Of a stretch of 64,000 bases of DNA, positions 31,001 through 42,794 are shown in pieces. Position numbers and translations under genes: made by a program. The notes under the pieces are model-generated. The model searched no databases, had not been told where the DNA came from, and was given only the letters and a program-made list of their open reading frames with translations. This stretch comes from Cunninghamia lanceolata (Eukaryota; Streptophyta; Pinopsida; Cupressales; Cupressaceae), in the NCBI GenBank assembly GCA_027924645.1, contig BSBN01001752.1, positions 11,984,001 to 12,048,000 of the forward strand. Reading direction: 5' to 3'. The first letter of the stretch is position 1. The number at the start of each line of letters is the position of its first letter.

Positions 31001-33460
31001 CTTCAAGGTTTGGTAAAGAATTACTATCATGCATTTGAAATAAATTGCATAGGGGTCACTTAATTTCATTTAACTTCATTTGAAATATTTTGAAGTCATT
31101 TGAAATCTGTTAAGTTTTGGTTTTAATTCACTGAAAAAATTGGAAGTTGAAGTCATGTGAAAAATTTCATTCGTTTAGAAAGTGGTTAAATCCATGTGAA
31201 TTGTTGGAAAGATATTCATTGAAGTATTTAAAAACCTAAACCTAATTGCATTGGATAAAGTGATTATTTAAAGTCATTTGGAAATTTTTCTAAAGTTGTT
31301 TGAGTTAATAATTTTGCATTTTCATATTTCGTCAAATTTAAATTCATTTTCAATCACTTGAAAAATCAGGTTTAGACAATCACTTATAGACTTCAATCAA
31401 TGAAATCCAATGCAAATTCCATGAAAAAAACTTAATGTTGACTTATTTGAGTCTTCTCAGACTCAAATAGCCATGAGGTATCCTTAGAAGAGATTAATGG
31501 TCATTTTTAGTCTTCTTCAAACATTATCCATGTTTTATAGGTCTTAAAGGGGGGTTTTTATAATGCAAAAAATAAAAAAATGTGTCTTTTTTGCCATGTC
31601 TAGTGATATATTAGTCTTAAAGTTTTCAAAAAACCTTAAAATCCCTAAAGGGGAATGTACACATCTTGGAGGGATTTTATGTTCAAAAGGAGTCTAAATC
31701 TTGAGTTTAGATTTTTTAGGTCTTTAGGTTACGGCTAGTAGGAAGAATCCTTCTAGGACTTTTCCTTGCCTAATCTAAAGGTTTTTTGCTTCATGCAAGA
31801 AGCATTACAAAGGCTTCAAGACTGAGAAAACTTCACGAGAATGAAGAAGTAATATTGGAGATCAAAGAAGTTTCCAAAACAACCCTATCGATCTGCTGAA
31901 ATACACACTATGTATTTGCAAATCGATCAAAATACACAGTGAGTATTTCAGATTTTAGGGTTTGCTCAAATACGTACTGTTTGAAACATCATCTTCAAGT
32001 ATGCACACTTTTTAGGGTTTTGAAAGCTTTTAAAATCTCTACAGGGGTTTAGGAATCAAGATGATAAACATTAAGGAGATTGTACAGTCATTTACAAGTC
32101 TGTCTAGTCATTTGAAAGTCTGATCAAACATTTTAATGCATGTAATTTTTCAATGATCAATAAGGAGAGAATATAGAAGTGTTTCAATGTTTTGAGGGAA
32201 TTTGTACCAAGGTAGAATAGCATGACATATGGTTTCTATCTTTTTTGGAACTCCACTTCCAATCAGAGAAGAACACAAAAAGTGGGAGCGGGAGGATTAG
32301 CTATATCTTTTTTAATCAATACAGAGCCATCAAGAGTCCTAACAATAGAAACTTGCAAATGCAGAAGTTTTGAGAATGAAGTATGGAGCTATTGAGGGAC
32401 AAATCAAGATTCCTCTTGCTAAAAGATGTTTTGTATAAGGTGTTATTAGGACTATGCCACACTCAATCCTGAGATTCAGAAGCAAGGCATCTTAGTCCTG
32501 AAGATCATCAAGATGTTGACAATCTATAAATTTATAAAAGGGCATGTGAGACTGTTGAAGTGCATTCTAGCCTAAACAGTGAAAATATCAAATCATTAGG
32601 GACTATTAAGTCACTACTATCTTAAGGTTGTTTACATGATGCAAAGGAATGTAAAGTCTACATTAACAGTGAAGGAACCTATGGAACCTTGAGGTCTACA
32701 CACTATTCTATAAATTTGTATGAACCCTAGAAGCCTTGTATAAATCCTAAGAACCCCATCTAACTATAGGGATCTCTACATAATTATAGAAGGATTGCCA
32801 ATTTTTTGAAAGCATTCTTAGGATTTTAAAAGCATTTCTAGGGTCTGTTGAAGTTTTAGTAAGGTTTGTGAAAGTTTTAAAGACCCTACAGAAACCTATA
32901 ACTTTGTATAACCATATGAAAGCCTAAAAGACTTTGTCAAACCCTAAAGAGACCTTGCACAAATAGTTTAAGATCTCTGTCAAGAATCTAGAGGTCTGTT
33001 AAAAATTTTAAAGTATGTCAAAGAGTTTAGGAGGTCTTTTTAATAGTCTATAGGTGTGTCAAATCAAGCTTCAAGACTATTACACATTCAAAGAAGTCTA
33101 TGAAACATAAAGACCCAGTGGAGTCGAGGTTTGTATGATCATGGACAAGTTTTTCATAATGTAAGAGCCTTTCAAGCCTATACAGTGGGTTTATCATCAA
33201 GATGTAAGAAGTATTAAAGGTCTGTAGGCAGTCTATAAGGTTAGTCAACAATTTTAGAGAATCTGCATGAGTATTAAAGGTTTGTATAAACCCTTGGAAA
33301 CTCAATAACAACCTACAAGTATGCACACTCTTTTAGACCCTATCAAGAAGTGTTGGAGGTCTTTAGAGGTTTATCAAAGAGATTAAAGGTCTGGATAAGA
33401 CTTTAGAGGTTTATATCCCCTTTTAAACCTTGTCAAAATGTCAAATTTAGAAGTAGATTT
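31001..33460. other. Gene-less stretch with degenerate short repeats
   Basis: No coding region is supported on either strand. The words AGGTCTGT, AGGTTTGT, AGAGGTTTAT and AACCCTA(A/G)A recur at irregular spacing from about 32600 to 33420, as in a very old minisatellite. It may be the leader of the element whose LTR starts at 29842, by analogy with the long repetitive leader of Gypsy A; this is inference. Confidence 0.4.
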
Positions 33461-34557
33461 TTTAGGAGGTTGTGGGTTTGGTTTAGAAAAGGATTTAGGT
33501 GGGTTAAGAATAGGTTTAGGAGGAATATTGAGGGTAGGAAGGAGTGGTTAAAGGAAATATGGATGAGGAATTGAATAAGATTTAAAAATGGGGGGTTGAA
33601 GTATTAGTTTATGTTTTTTTGTGGGGGGGGGAAAGGAAATTTGAGAATGGAGGAAGAAGAATAAGAATCAAATGCTGATGGAAGCAAAGGAGGAAGTGGC
33701 CCACATTTGGATTTAGGTAAAGAAATGGAATCATGATATTTCTTCATGTATACCACATAAATTTTAATAATTATAGGCCCTTCAAGGTATATAACAATGG
33801 ATGGGTCACTCTTATGGTAGTAAGATTGTTATTATTTGAAGTATTGGTAAGCCCAAAGATTGTGTCATGATGCTCGTATAGTGAACCTATGGGTTTTATA
33901 ACAAAGTTTAAATGGGGTTGGTATTTATATTGTAGGATGGTTACTACCTAATTATTGTAAATGAACATTAGATATTAGTGAAGAACTAAAGGGATGAGTT
34001 GGTCTTGTTCACCAAGGACACTAAAGAAGAATGACAAATTGATTTGAAGTGGCAATGATGTGACACAATGCAAGTTCCTTTGGACCAACTTGGATATGAA
34101 GAATAATGTAGCCTAAGATGTCACGAAAGGTACCATTAAAACATTTTAGGGCCACAAATGACATAGCATAATCATCTTGTTGCATATGGTGATTGAAGAG
34201 GAATTATATGGTGTAAATGTTAAACTAACAATTTATTTCAATAAAAAATTATATTTTGATTACCACCTATCATTCAATAAATAAGCCCATGATAGCCATT
34301 GTTTGGTATCTCAACCAAATAGAAAACTCGATAATAGGAGAAGGAGGAGAAGAAGGTTGGGAATCAATAGCACTAGAAAAGTTGTTGAAGTATGAATAAT
34401 GAATGTTAGAAGGATTTTGAGGGGATCTCAATGGTAGGGTCAACATAAATCAACTAGTAATGTTGAGGAAATGGTTTGGTGTAAATTTGTAAGTTTTGAT
34501 TAGGGAGCACAATAGATTTATTACGTTTATCATTATGACCCTCAACATGTATGATGT
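33461..34557 (-). pseudogene. Gypsy B, gag C-terminus and downstream remnant
   Basis: Next to the LINE 3' end the minus strand reads IIHVEGHNDKRNKS and then IVLPNQNLQIYTKPFPQH, the stretch that normally follows the gag zinc knuckle (IQDIITNNIM at 47200). So this is the other half of the Gypsy B gag, separated by the LINE. Further left the frame decays; only Pro-rich fragments remain near 33480-33600. Protease, RT and the rest are not recognisable. Confidence 0.65.
34542..34557. repeat. Target site duplication of the LINE, left copy (aged)
   Basis: TCAACATGTATGATGT compared with TTGACAAGCATGATGT at 47194-47209: 12 of 16 positions match. The LINE 3' tail (a short A run on the minus strand) is directly adjacent on the right. 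Confidence 0.6.
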
Positions 34558-34809
34558 TTTTGATAAGATAAGCGACATAATAGGGTACTGATCCCATTAC
34601 ATATCAGCCAAAAAGGTGCACCAAAGTTCCATTAAGAACCAAAAAGCATAAACCAGACTAACCAATAGACATAGCTAAAAAAAGACCCAGAACAGAGACA
34701 CAGTGGACCGAAAGTAGACAGATAGCAGACAAAAACCACAGGCGATGACCGAAGCCCCAACAACTAATTAAACATCTGGTCCTAATCCTCAGCCAGAAAC
34801 TGGTAGAGG
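34558..34809 (-). other. LINE 3' untranslated region and tail
   Basis: The minus strand ends GTCGCTTATCTTATC followed by AAAAA, directly before the duplicated target. T/G-rich, no coding motif. Confidence 0.6.
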
Positions 34810-36760
34810 TTGCAATACTCCTTGAGTTCTTTATCCTTCAATCCCTAGGTGGCTAGCTCAGCATCCTGAAGGATAGCAAGGGTCATGGTAGATCTGTGCA
34901 TCAATTTCACTGAGAACTTCATCAGAGTTTTGAATTTCCTCTCCAACACAGTGATCCTCATAGAGAAAATATCAATCTCCTTATCTTTAGCAGTCGTTTT
35001 TCCCTTTCTCTTCATCTTGCTTGACTCCTTCACCCGTGTTCTCCAAACTCCCAGACTGAGAACCCTTAGCATTGAGCTTAGGGAAATTATTGGGCCCTTC
35101 CTCTGCTGTTGCCTCCACATTGTCAGTTTTGGTCTCCTTATTGACAGAAAATTCCCCGCCCATCAATTCGATCTCTGGCACAATAGTATCCATTTTAATG
35201 TTTTTACTATTAGAAATATCCTCACCCTCCAAGTCCGCAGTTTCTTCCTCCACCTTAGAGACTTCCTCATTAGATGCAAGCCTCATCGACCTCCTAGTCA
35301 ACAACACCCAGGGTTTGCTTCTCATCAAGGTATAGTCCTCATCGGCAGTGTTGTTGCTACCACCAATACCATCCTCAGAGCTAACCTCTTCCACCAGTAC
35401 AGAGACATTCTTTGTCTTATTTTCACTATCCATACCGCTTCCTTCTTCCAACCTAGCCCTTTTCTTTTTCTATGGGGACACCTGTGCACTCACCAGGAAT
35501 AAACTTTCTTTTGACAGGGGTCTTCACAGAGGTCAAGGGAGTCTAGTCCCTGGCTTTTGGCTCTGGGCTTAAATCGATGGTGGTTTTTTTCTTGCTGGAC
35601 TTTATGGATTTAGTATACTTTTTAGGAGTGACCTCCATTATTATCACAGTGTTAGACACCCCAAGATTGGAGCAGTGCAGTAGGGGATGTTCAACCCTGG
35701 AAGCCATGAGGGCTTAGGGGGGCAAAGTGCAAGGTGGAATTTATACAGTCTGAGGATAAGCCCCTGGTGGAGTACGATGAGGGGTTTGTTGGGATCAACA
35801 TCATGTTGTTCAATGGCTGACAGAATAGAAGTTTCTAGAGATGAAAGAAGATAAAAAGGAAATCTTATCACTTTGCTACGATGAAAATGATTGAGCAGTG
35901 TAAAATGATAATGGAAGAAGCGTGTGAATCTACCTTCCAATGTGAATTACTTTTATGAGCATGTAACACACCTCATCCCATGGCTTGGCAACATTTCACA
36001 ATCAAATCCCCCTGCAGACTATGAAGAACCTCTCCTTTCTTCAGAAAACACATCATACCCTCAGGGTCAGAAACTTTGCTCTTTCTGGGTTGTTTGGTGC
36101 CCTTCGTGGGCATCCCCATCGCCAAACCAATCACCTCTTTAGAAACATCAAAACTAACAATGCCCACCTTAACCTTTCTGTTCTCCCATGAACGTAGGAA
36201 CTGCATCGAGAGGCTTTCATCATAACCCTGTAAGCATTCAAGGTAGGAGACCACCCTGCCCTCCTAGAAAATGTGCCAGATGGTCTTGTTGCATATAATT
36301 TCATCACAAGATTCTAGTTCAGTGCGAGCCCTATCACCCCCCATGGCTAAATTACCCCAATTTCTCTTAGGAAAGCTAACAATGCGAGAAGCATTAGAAG
36401 ACTTAGAAACTTTTGAACTACAAAAAATCTCCCAGTCCCCGATATTCATACTCCAATTAATGAGTATGTTGTCTTTTCGGCCACAAGGGGTGGCATACTT
36501 TCTTAACTTCGTAATATGTGAACTATCACTCCTATTCCTACCATGATAACCATTCATTAATTGATCATAATTATGGGTTATGCATAGGGACATCGGGTTG
36601 GTCACGTGCCCATTCATGAGAAGTCTCTCCTTAGGCGTCCATGTCTGCCTAGGAACCAAGCAAACTTTCATACCATGGCGGGTCCCTCTTCTGACAATTC
36701 TGAGCTGGCAAGCTCCCATCACCCTCTACTCATCATAGGATATCAAAATTGAATGGCGAT
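34810..36760 (-). pseudogene. LINE-associated third ORF of unknown function
   Basis: The region follows the RNase H stop on the minus strand. Two blocks share one frame (36722-36264 and 36254-35973, divided by one stop at 36264). Their text includes YDQLMNGYHGRNRSDSSHI and YDESLSMQFLRSWENRKVKV, then VSFDVSKEVIGLAMGMPTKG, which resembles plant transposon-type N-terminal domains that classify by 'ATGLP' motifs. The next block (35940-35644) has FTRFFHYHFTLLNHFHRSKV and FPFYLLSSLE. After it come an acidic Glu/Ser-rich part (35451-34987) and a short basic helix with a coiled-coil-like KELKEYCNLYQFL near 34810. Total length would be about 600 residues. I do not recognise the family with certainty. 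Frames change at least twice. Confidence 0.6.
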
Positions 36761-36811
36761 CGAAACTCGATCCTGGCTGGCCCCCAAAGTGCTCTCTAGG
36801 GAATAATTCAA

Positions 36812-37500
36812 TTATGAGAAGTCAAGAGCGGGGCCTATCGCCTTTTCAATAAGGTTTTGAATCTGGATGGGTAAATTACTCTTACTTTTCCAACATCTCC
36901 ACTTGTCCAAGCTTTGTCCCAGGTTAGCCAATCCATCCACCACTTTGTTACCTTCATAGTAAACATGCCCAATTACAATCTGTCTAAACCCAAATAGTAA
37001 GCAGGCAATGTCATCCGTAATATCTTTTAGCTTCCAACCACTAGTTAATCTATCGAGAGCTACCTCAATGATGAGTTTAGAATCACCTTCCACTTGTAAT
37101 TTGTCCATTCCCATAGAAAGAGCAATTTTGAGTCCCCACACTAGAGCCAAACCCTCCGCAACATTATTAGACTGGCTGCGTATGGACCCAGCATACGCAG
37201 CAATAAAGGCTCCCTGGCCATCTCTAAATATACCTCCCCCACTGGCCAGCCCAATATTCTTTTCTTCAGCTCCGTCGAAGTTGAGTTTGGTCCAATCTAT
37301 GGGAGGGGGTCTCCAAAGGGTGTTTTGTCTAGTGAACTTCTTGGAGATGTCAATCGTGGTTATATCCTCTGTCAGTCCCCAGCTTGAGGCTGTCCACACT
37401 TCCACCATAGTAGGAGGTTTCTCAGCCATATGCAAAGTGTTGCTAGACACATTTTCAGAGACCATTTTGTTGAAGGAGTGAAAGACTTCAGTAGTGGATC
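36812..37500 (-). CDS. LINE ORF2 RNase H domain
   Basis: The domain shows KLNFDGAEEKNIGLASGGGI (first Asp), SNNVAEGLALVWGLKIAL (Glu), LQVEGDSKLIIEVALDRLT (second Asp) and YEGNKVVDGLANLGQSLDKW (last Asp), so all four acidic residues are present. It belongs to the plant L1 branch that carries a C-terminal RNase H. It is in the same frame as the zinc-finger segment just upstream. It ends at a stop (36812) and the extra ORF follows. Confidence 0.9.
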
Positions 37501-38880
37501 AAGCCTTATCCCTAAAGATTCTATTGTTTATTTCTTTCCACACGCTCCATCCCAGGTGTGGGGGAATTTGTCTCCATAGCTCTCTAATCTTGGGGTGCGA
37601 GAAAGGGGAACTCCAGCTTTAGGCAAAGTCCATTAGGTTTTCCAGGAAAACCCATTCAAGGTTGAGTTTCTCCATAGTTCTTCCCCATAATTCTTTAGAA
37701 AATTCACAATGGAAGAGCAGGTACTGAATGGAATCTTCAGCTTTGAGGCAGAGCACACATCTATTAACCAACTGGAACCCCCTTTTATTGAGGTTGTCAG
37801 TAGTGAGGATTTTGTTATGGGCAACAGCCCACCAGAAGAAGTTTATTTTGGGGGTCAACTTGTTGTTCCAGACACTCTTCTAGATCCACCCCCTTGTCCA
37901 CTATTAGACAGTAGAATGTAAGCAGCTTTAAACGAGAAGTTCCCCTTTTGTTCCTGACCCTAGAGCATTTCATCCTCCCTAGGAAATATCATAATTATGT
38001 GTTTCTTCAACTCCTCTTGCAAAGCCTAGCTCTCCTAATTCCCTGAAACATTACCCCAGCAATTCGAGAGCATTTTCCACCTCCTATGGTTGTGGAAGTG
38101 GGTAGTAATGAAATTGCTAACTAAATTTACAAAATAGCTAACAACTCTGTCTCTGGTGGTTGTGTTTTTTCTATTATTCAAGGGACCCTCCTCAAGCTAG
38201 TTGTCCTCCCAGAATCTAATTTTATCTCCCTTACCCAGCTTCCATTCGATGCCTTAGGAGAGGGTATTTCTAGTTTTGATCATTTTGTTCTAGATAATAG
38301 AGCCTTTGAGGTGGCTCTCTCTAGCAATCACCTCTAATTTATCCCCATTTTGTAGATACTTGGCTTTCATGATCCGGATCCAATCTTTCTCCTCCTTAAG
38401 GAAAGTCCAACCTACTTTGGCAAGTAAAGCTTTATTCATCACCTGTATTTTTCTGATTCATAATCCCCCATGAGTTATGGGCAGGTAGACTTTTTCCCAT
38501 CCAACCAACGATATCCTACTCTTATCTTCAACTCGAGTCCATAGGAAGGTTCTCTGGATTCTTTCCAATTTCTCCACCATATATCTGGGCATTTTAAATA
38601 GGGATAGAAAATAGGTAGGGATGCCCTACAACGAGGCTTTCAATAGTTGATGCTTGCTAGCTTAACTCAGGAGTTTACCTTTCCATCCCTCCATTTTCTT
38701 TTAGATTCTTTCCAGGATAGTGTTCCAGAAAGTCGGGGTTACCTCCTTGACCATGAGGGGAAGACCCAGATAGGTGGCCGAGAGATTAGTTATGTTGTAC
38801 TTAAGGATTTTTCTCACCCTGGCTTGTAGACCCAAGTCAGTGTTGAAGAAAAAGACATTACTTTTTTCATAATTAATGCA
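37501..38880 (-). pseudogene. LINE ORF2 connector and zf-RVT domain
   Basis: The minus strand segment 37858-37619 has TPKINFFWWAVAHNKILT, NRCVLCLKAEDSIQYLLFHC and FSKELWGRTMEKLNLEW, the Cys/His zinc-binding reverse-transcriptase domain found between RT and RNase H in plant LINEs. The stretch from 38880 to 37860 has recognisable but broken thumb sequence (for example LSATYLGLPLMVKEV near 38760) with stops and at least one frame change. Confidence 0.8.
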
Positions 38881-40305
38881 CTATCCAGAAACCTCCGCAT
38901 AGGAGTTCAGCAGGTTTTTCCATCTTTTTGCCTCAATCATTGAAGCCGCCCCAAAGAGCATTGTGTCATCCATGAATTGTTGAACAATAGAAGGACCTAA
39001 GGTGGACGCCACTTTAACCCCCCTGAGGGACTGGCTATCCAGGTGGGATAGGATGTTTCTTCCTAGAACCTCAGCCAACATAATAAAAAGGTAGGGAGAA
39101 AAGGGATCGCTCTGTCTGAGACCCCTACCTGCCTCAAAGAACCCTTGGGGAGTACCATTGGCTAGGACCGATTACTTGACAATGGTGACACATTCTTTTA
39201 TCAGATTTAGCATTCTGTCCCTGAACCTAAATTTCCTAAGGACCATAAATAGGAAATCCCAGGAGACCTTGTCATAAGCTTTAGAAATATCTAGCTTGAG
39301 AGCCATGTTCAGAGTATTACTTCTATCCATTGAGTGAATGATTTCGTGGGTGGATATAGCCGCATCCATAATCTATCTACCAGGGACAAAGCCTTTTTGA
39401 CGGTTAGAGATTATACTATCCAACAATGGTTGAAGTCTAAGGACCAGAGTCTTCGTAATGATCTTATAAATGGTGTTGCAAAGGCTAATAAGGCAGAAGT
39501 CAGCCATGGAATCCATGATGCTTTTCTTGGGTATAAGTGCAATGAATGTGGTATTGATCTATTTAAGGATTTTTCTGGTCCTAAAGAAATCTTTGATAGC
39601 AGTCGTGGCATCATAACCCACTATCTCCTAGAAGTCTTGGAAAATGGCCAGGGGGAACCCATCCGGACCTGGAGCTTTGAAGGCCCCCATGGAGAACACC
39701 ACCACCCTCACTTCCTTCTCAGTAACAGGCTTCATTAAACTATAGTTATCATCCTTCGTAAGGATAGAGGGAATGCAGTCCAACAGCATCTCTTCCTGGT
39801 CTTTATTAGGCTTATTTATGTGCTCCTTCAAGAAGTTTCTGAAGTAACTAGAGGCATGATTGCCCAATTCCTTGTCCTCAGTAAATTCTCTGTTCCCCTC
39901 AATCAACTTGGTGATTTTGTTCCTCTTCCTATGTTTCATAGCAGACTGGTGGAAGAAGGCTAAATTTCTATCTCCCTCCTTAAGCCATTGCACCCTAGAC
40001 TTCCGTTTCCAGAAGATCTCCTCCCTTCTAGTAATGTCCTTAATATTTTTGAGCAGGGTCTCTTCCATGTTAAAAGTACTCTCACTCGCATCCCCCCTAG
40101 CCATGTTGCTTTGAACTTCCATTAAGCTATCAGAGATGTGTTTCTTTTGGTGCATCACATTCCTGAAACAGAATTTGTTCCAACCTTTAACTTTGTGCTT
40201 AATATGGATAAGTTTTTGGGTGAGCCTAAACATGGGAGATCCATGCACCGGGATACTCCACCAATCAGCAATGCAATGTCTGAAATCGGGGTGGGAGGCC
40301 CACAT
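38881..40305 (-). pseudogene. LINE ORF2 reverse transcriptase
   Basis: From the right: endonuclease-RT linker with WLKEGDRNLAFFHQSAMKHR, motif FKAPGPDGFPLAIFQ (motif 1), NRQKGFVPGR, LKLDISKAYDKVSWDFLF (motif A), GLRQSDPFSPYLFIM (motif B), and QFMDDTMLFG (motif C; the usual FADD is FMDD here, both Asp kept). All pieces lie in one frame with stops near 39628, 39370, 39171 and 38881. It primes on nicked target DNA. Confidence 0.9.
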
Positions 40306-40539
40306 AATTTCATATCTGAAGGGGAAAGGTCCCTTGGGGACACCATCAGTCCAAGATAGGAGGAGAGCATTGTGGTCAGAGATGGTGTGAGGGAGGGTAG
40401 CAAGGGAAGAACCTTACACACCATCCTAGTTAGCAGAGGCCAGAAATCTATCCAGTTTGACCTAGATCAACTGATCACCCCTTCTTCTATTGGTCCAGGA
40501 ATAGAGTTGATTGTTCATCTCTAAATCCATTAGCCCAGT

Positions 40540-41046
40540 CTAACTTAGGAAGTCCACCAAGTCCAACATATTATCCGAATAGTCCATGTTTCCTCCGGTC
40601 TTTTCTAAGGGGGACAAAGGGGTGTTGAAGTCTCCACCCAAAATCCATAGGGTCCGTTTCTCCACATTAATTTTAAAGATCGTGTCATCCCATAGTTCCT
40701 TCTTAGCATTCCTAGTGTTAGGGGCATAAATGTTGATCAACTTCCAATTTTTCTTATTCATAGTAAATTTAATTTCTAGGCTGTGCTTGTCATGTGAGCA
40801 GTAGCTGCCTGAGATGTTATGTTTGTTCCACATAATAACCAAGCCCCCCGAGGCACCTATGGAAGGGTTGATAATGTAGTCAGCCATGGGCCAAATATTA
40901 TTAGCAATCTTTTTAAAGTTGTCTTCAGACATTTTAACCTCTTGGAGCAGGATGATATTCACCTTATTGTCAAAAATGCAGCTCATGATCATGAACCATT
41001 TGTGAGGACTATTAATCCCTCTCACATTCCAAGTGATGATCTTCAT
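40540..41046 (-). CDS. LINE ORF2 AP-type endonuclease, N-terminal part
   Basis: Begins MKIITWNVRGINSPHK, the standard start of plant L1 ORF2. Then IILLQEVKMSEDNFKK (catalytic Glu), SGGLVIMWNKHNI, LINIYAPNTRNAKKELWDD and LWILGGDFNTPLSPLEKTGG (Asp-x-Asn) follow. It stops at 40540 after VDFLS and the C-terminal third of the endonuclease (40306-40539) is broken. It nicks target DNA to start insertion. It lies a few bases after the end of ORF1. Confidence 0.9.
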   Translation of the reverse strand: MKIITWNVRGINSPHKWFMIMSCIFDNKVNIILLQEVKMSEDNFKKIANNIWPMADYIINPSIGASGGLVIMWNKHNISGSYCSHDKHSLEIKFTMNKKNWKLINIYAPNTRNAKKELWDDTIFKINVEKRTLWILGGDFNTPLSPLEKTGGNMDYSDNMLDLVDFLS

Positions 41047-41049
41047 TTA

Positions 41050-41582
41050 TGGTGTCTTCTGGAGATAGCCTCCAGCGTGCTTTGTCTCTCATTGGCTATT
41101 TCCTTAGTTGCCTCTCTATTTCTGGTTTCTCTCTGGGACAGTCTGTTTGCCTTTCCTTCTGTCCCCACATCCGTTGACTTCTTGCCTTTGCCTTTCTTTT
41201 TGGGGGTAATCCACCCTCCTAGTTACTAGGACTAGCCCTAGGGGAAAGGATCCTTATGGGGATAGGATGGATTTTTCTATGCTTGGCGGAGCTGCAGCCA
41301 TAAGAACTTCTGTCCCCGAGCTAACTGACAACTCTCCAACAACAATCAAAGACCCAAGAGTATCAATCCTTAGCAAGGGTGTTAAGTGATTGGGGGTTAG
41401 TATTTCACCTTCTTCAGTCTCAGCCGAGCCCAAGGAAGTGCCCTTCTTCTGAATCAGTTGTTCAACCTCAGAAACCCATAGACTCTGCAGTAGTGGTGGG
41501 GGCTCAATGGTTGCAGTTAGAAGTTCACCCTGAGGGTTTCCCAGATCCTGAGACTTCGCTTGTTGTTGTATCACTAAAGGGG
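41050..41582 (-). pseudogene. LINE ORF1, C-terminal part
   Basis: The open stretch 41574-41254 (IQQQAKSQDLGNPQGELL, VSEVEQLIQKKGTSLGS, ETEEGEILTPNHLTPLLR) is the hydrophilic C-terminal half of ORF1, ending about 40-200 bases before the ORF2 start. It joins the N-terminal part at 46475 in the correct order if Copia 2 and one copy of ACTTG are ignored. ORF1 proteins bind the LINE RNA. Confidence 0.75.
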
Positions 41583-41587
41583 ACTTG
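41583..41587. repeat. Target site duplication of Copia 2, left
   Basis: ACTTG, identical to 46470-46474 on the other side of Copia 2. Confidence 0.85.
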
Positions 41588-42149
41588 TGTTAGGGTTAGC
41601 CAGTAGAAGATATCAATTAAATGCAAATAAAGATTAAACAGAGGAATGAAAATACATAGAAATAATAACAGCGAGAGACAAGTTTTAATGTCGTTCACCC
41701 AAACTCGGGCTACATCGACCAACAGAGAGTCCAATATTATTATCCAGTAAATCAAACTGATTACAACTAGCAATCCTTGCAACTCAATACCGCTGCAAAA
41801 TGCTACACTACATCAATAGAAACCCTAATCCTTAGCTAATTTTATCAAGCCTTATGTCGGTTACAAAAATAGGGTTTTTTTATGTCAGCCAATAGAAAAA
41901 TAACTCCCGACGCCTTTATAAAATAGTAAAAATCATCGGAGGTTTCGCGGGTGCTTCCCCCGAGCCCCCGCGGGGGCGCTTCCCCCGAGCCCACCTTGTA
42001 TTGTGACAGGGAGAGTGCCAGGGACACTGCCCCCAAACCCTCACAAGGGCGCTGCCCCTTGACCCCGTTAAATAATTTGGGGGGAAACTACATTGATAAA
42101 AGTGGGGTAAATTTAACCTCTGAGTCTGATTAGGCTCCACATAACAACA
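41588..42149 (-). repeat. Copia 2 3' LTR
   Basis: Runs TGTTAGGGTTAG to ATAACAACA on the plus strand (562 bp). It matches 45907-46469 with numerous substitutions. It includes a GC-rich island at about 41940-42065 in AT-rich surroundings. Confidence 0.93.
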
Positions 42150-42160
42150 ATCTCCCACTT
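42150..42160 (-). other. Polypurine tract of Copia 2
   Basis: The minus strand reads AAGTGGGAGAT immediately before the 3' LTR start TGTTGTTATGTGG. Confidence 0.85.
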
Positions 42161-42349
42161 GGAGACTGATCAAACTCCACACTATATCATCTACCACTTG
42201 GAGACTAATCATAACACCACTAACCCTATAGCTCCCACTGGAAATAAGCACCTTGGACTCTGTTGTTCTAATTTTTTTTAGTTTTGAAGACCAACTGAAG
42301 CTCAAGAGGAGCTCAACTTCTCCCTTGTTACTGTCTTTGTAAACATATC

Positions 42350-42794
42350 CATTGGATTTTCATCTGTATGGTTCTTTTCCAACCATAACTGTCCATCATC
42401 CAACATCGACCGAATGAAGTGATACCTCAACTATATGTGTTTAGTCTTTGAATGCAAGGCAAAATTCTTTGCAAGATGTATGGCACTCTAGCTGTCTGTA
42501 AACAAATAACTATTAGCCAGTTGTTTGCCCAATTCATCCATGAAAGATTGTAGCCATATCATCTCCTTGTTTGCCTTTGTTGCAGCTACATACTCTACCT
42601 TCGTGGTGGATAAAGCAACCACCTTTTACAACCTAGAGATCCAACTCACCATTGTCCCACCTACAGTAAAGACATAACATGTAGTACTCTTCCTAGTATC
42701 AATATCCCCTGCCAAATCTAAGTCTACATAACCTACTAAATTAGTATTAGAGCTCCCAAAACATAAGTGTTTATTGGATGTATCTCTCAAATAT
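42350..42794 (-). pseudogene. Copia 2 RNase H
   Basis: Broken frame, but the expected text is visible on the minus strand: LVGYVDLDLAGDIDTRKSTT (first Asp), ALSTTKVEYVAATKANKEMI (Glu), and SAIHLAKNFALHSKTKHI near 42450. The C-terminal MFTKTVTREKL corresponds to the usual Copia end. Several stops. Confidence 0.8.

Noticed and set aside
34885..35502. 205-codon plus-strand ORF
   Set aside because: It is antisense to the acidic block of the LINE third ORF, hydrophobic by reverse-codon effect, and has no motif.
37008..37481. 157-codon plus-strand ORF
   Set aside because: It is the exact antisense shadow of the LINE RNase H domain, which has all its catalytic residues on the other strand.
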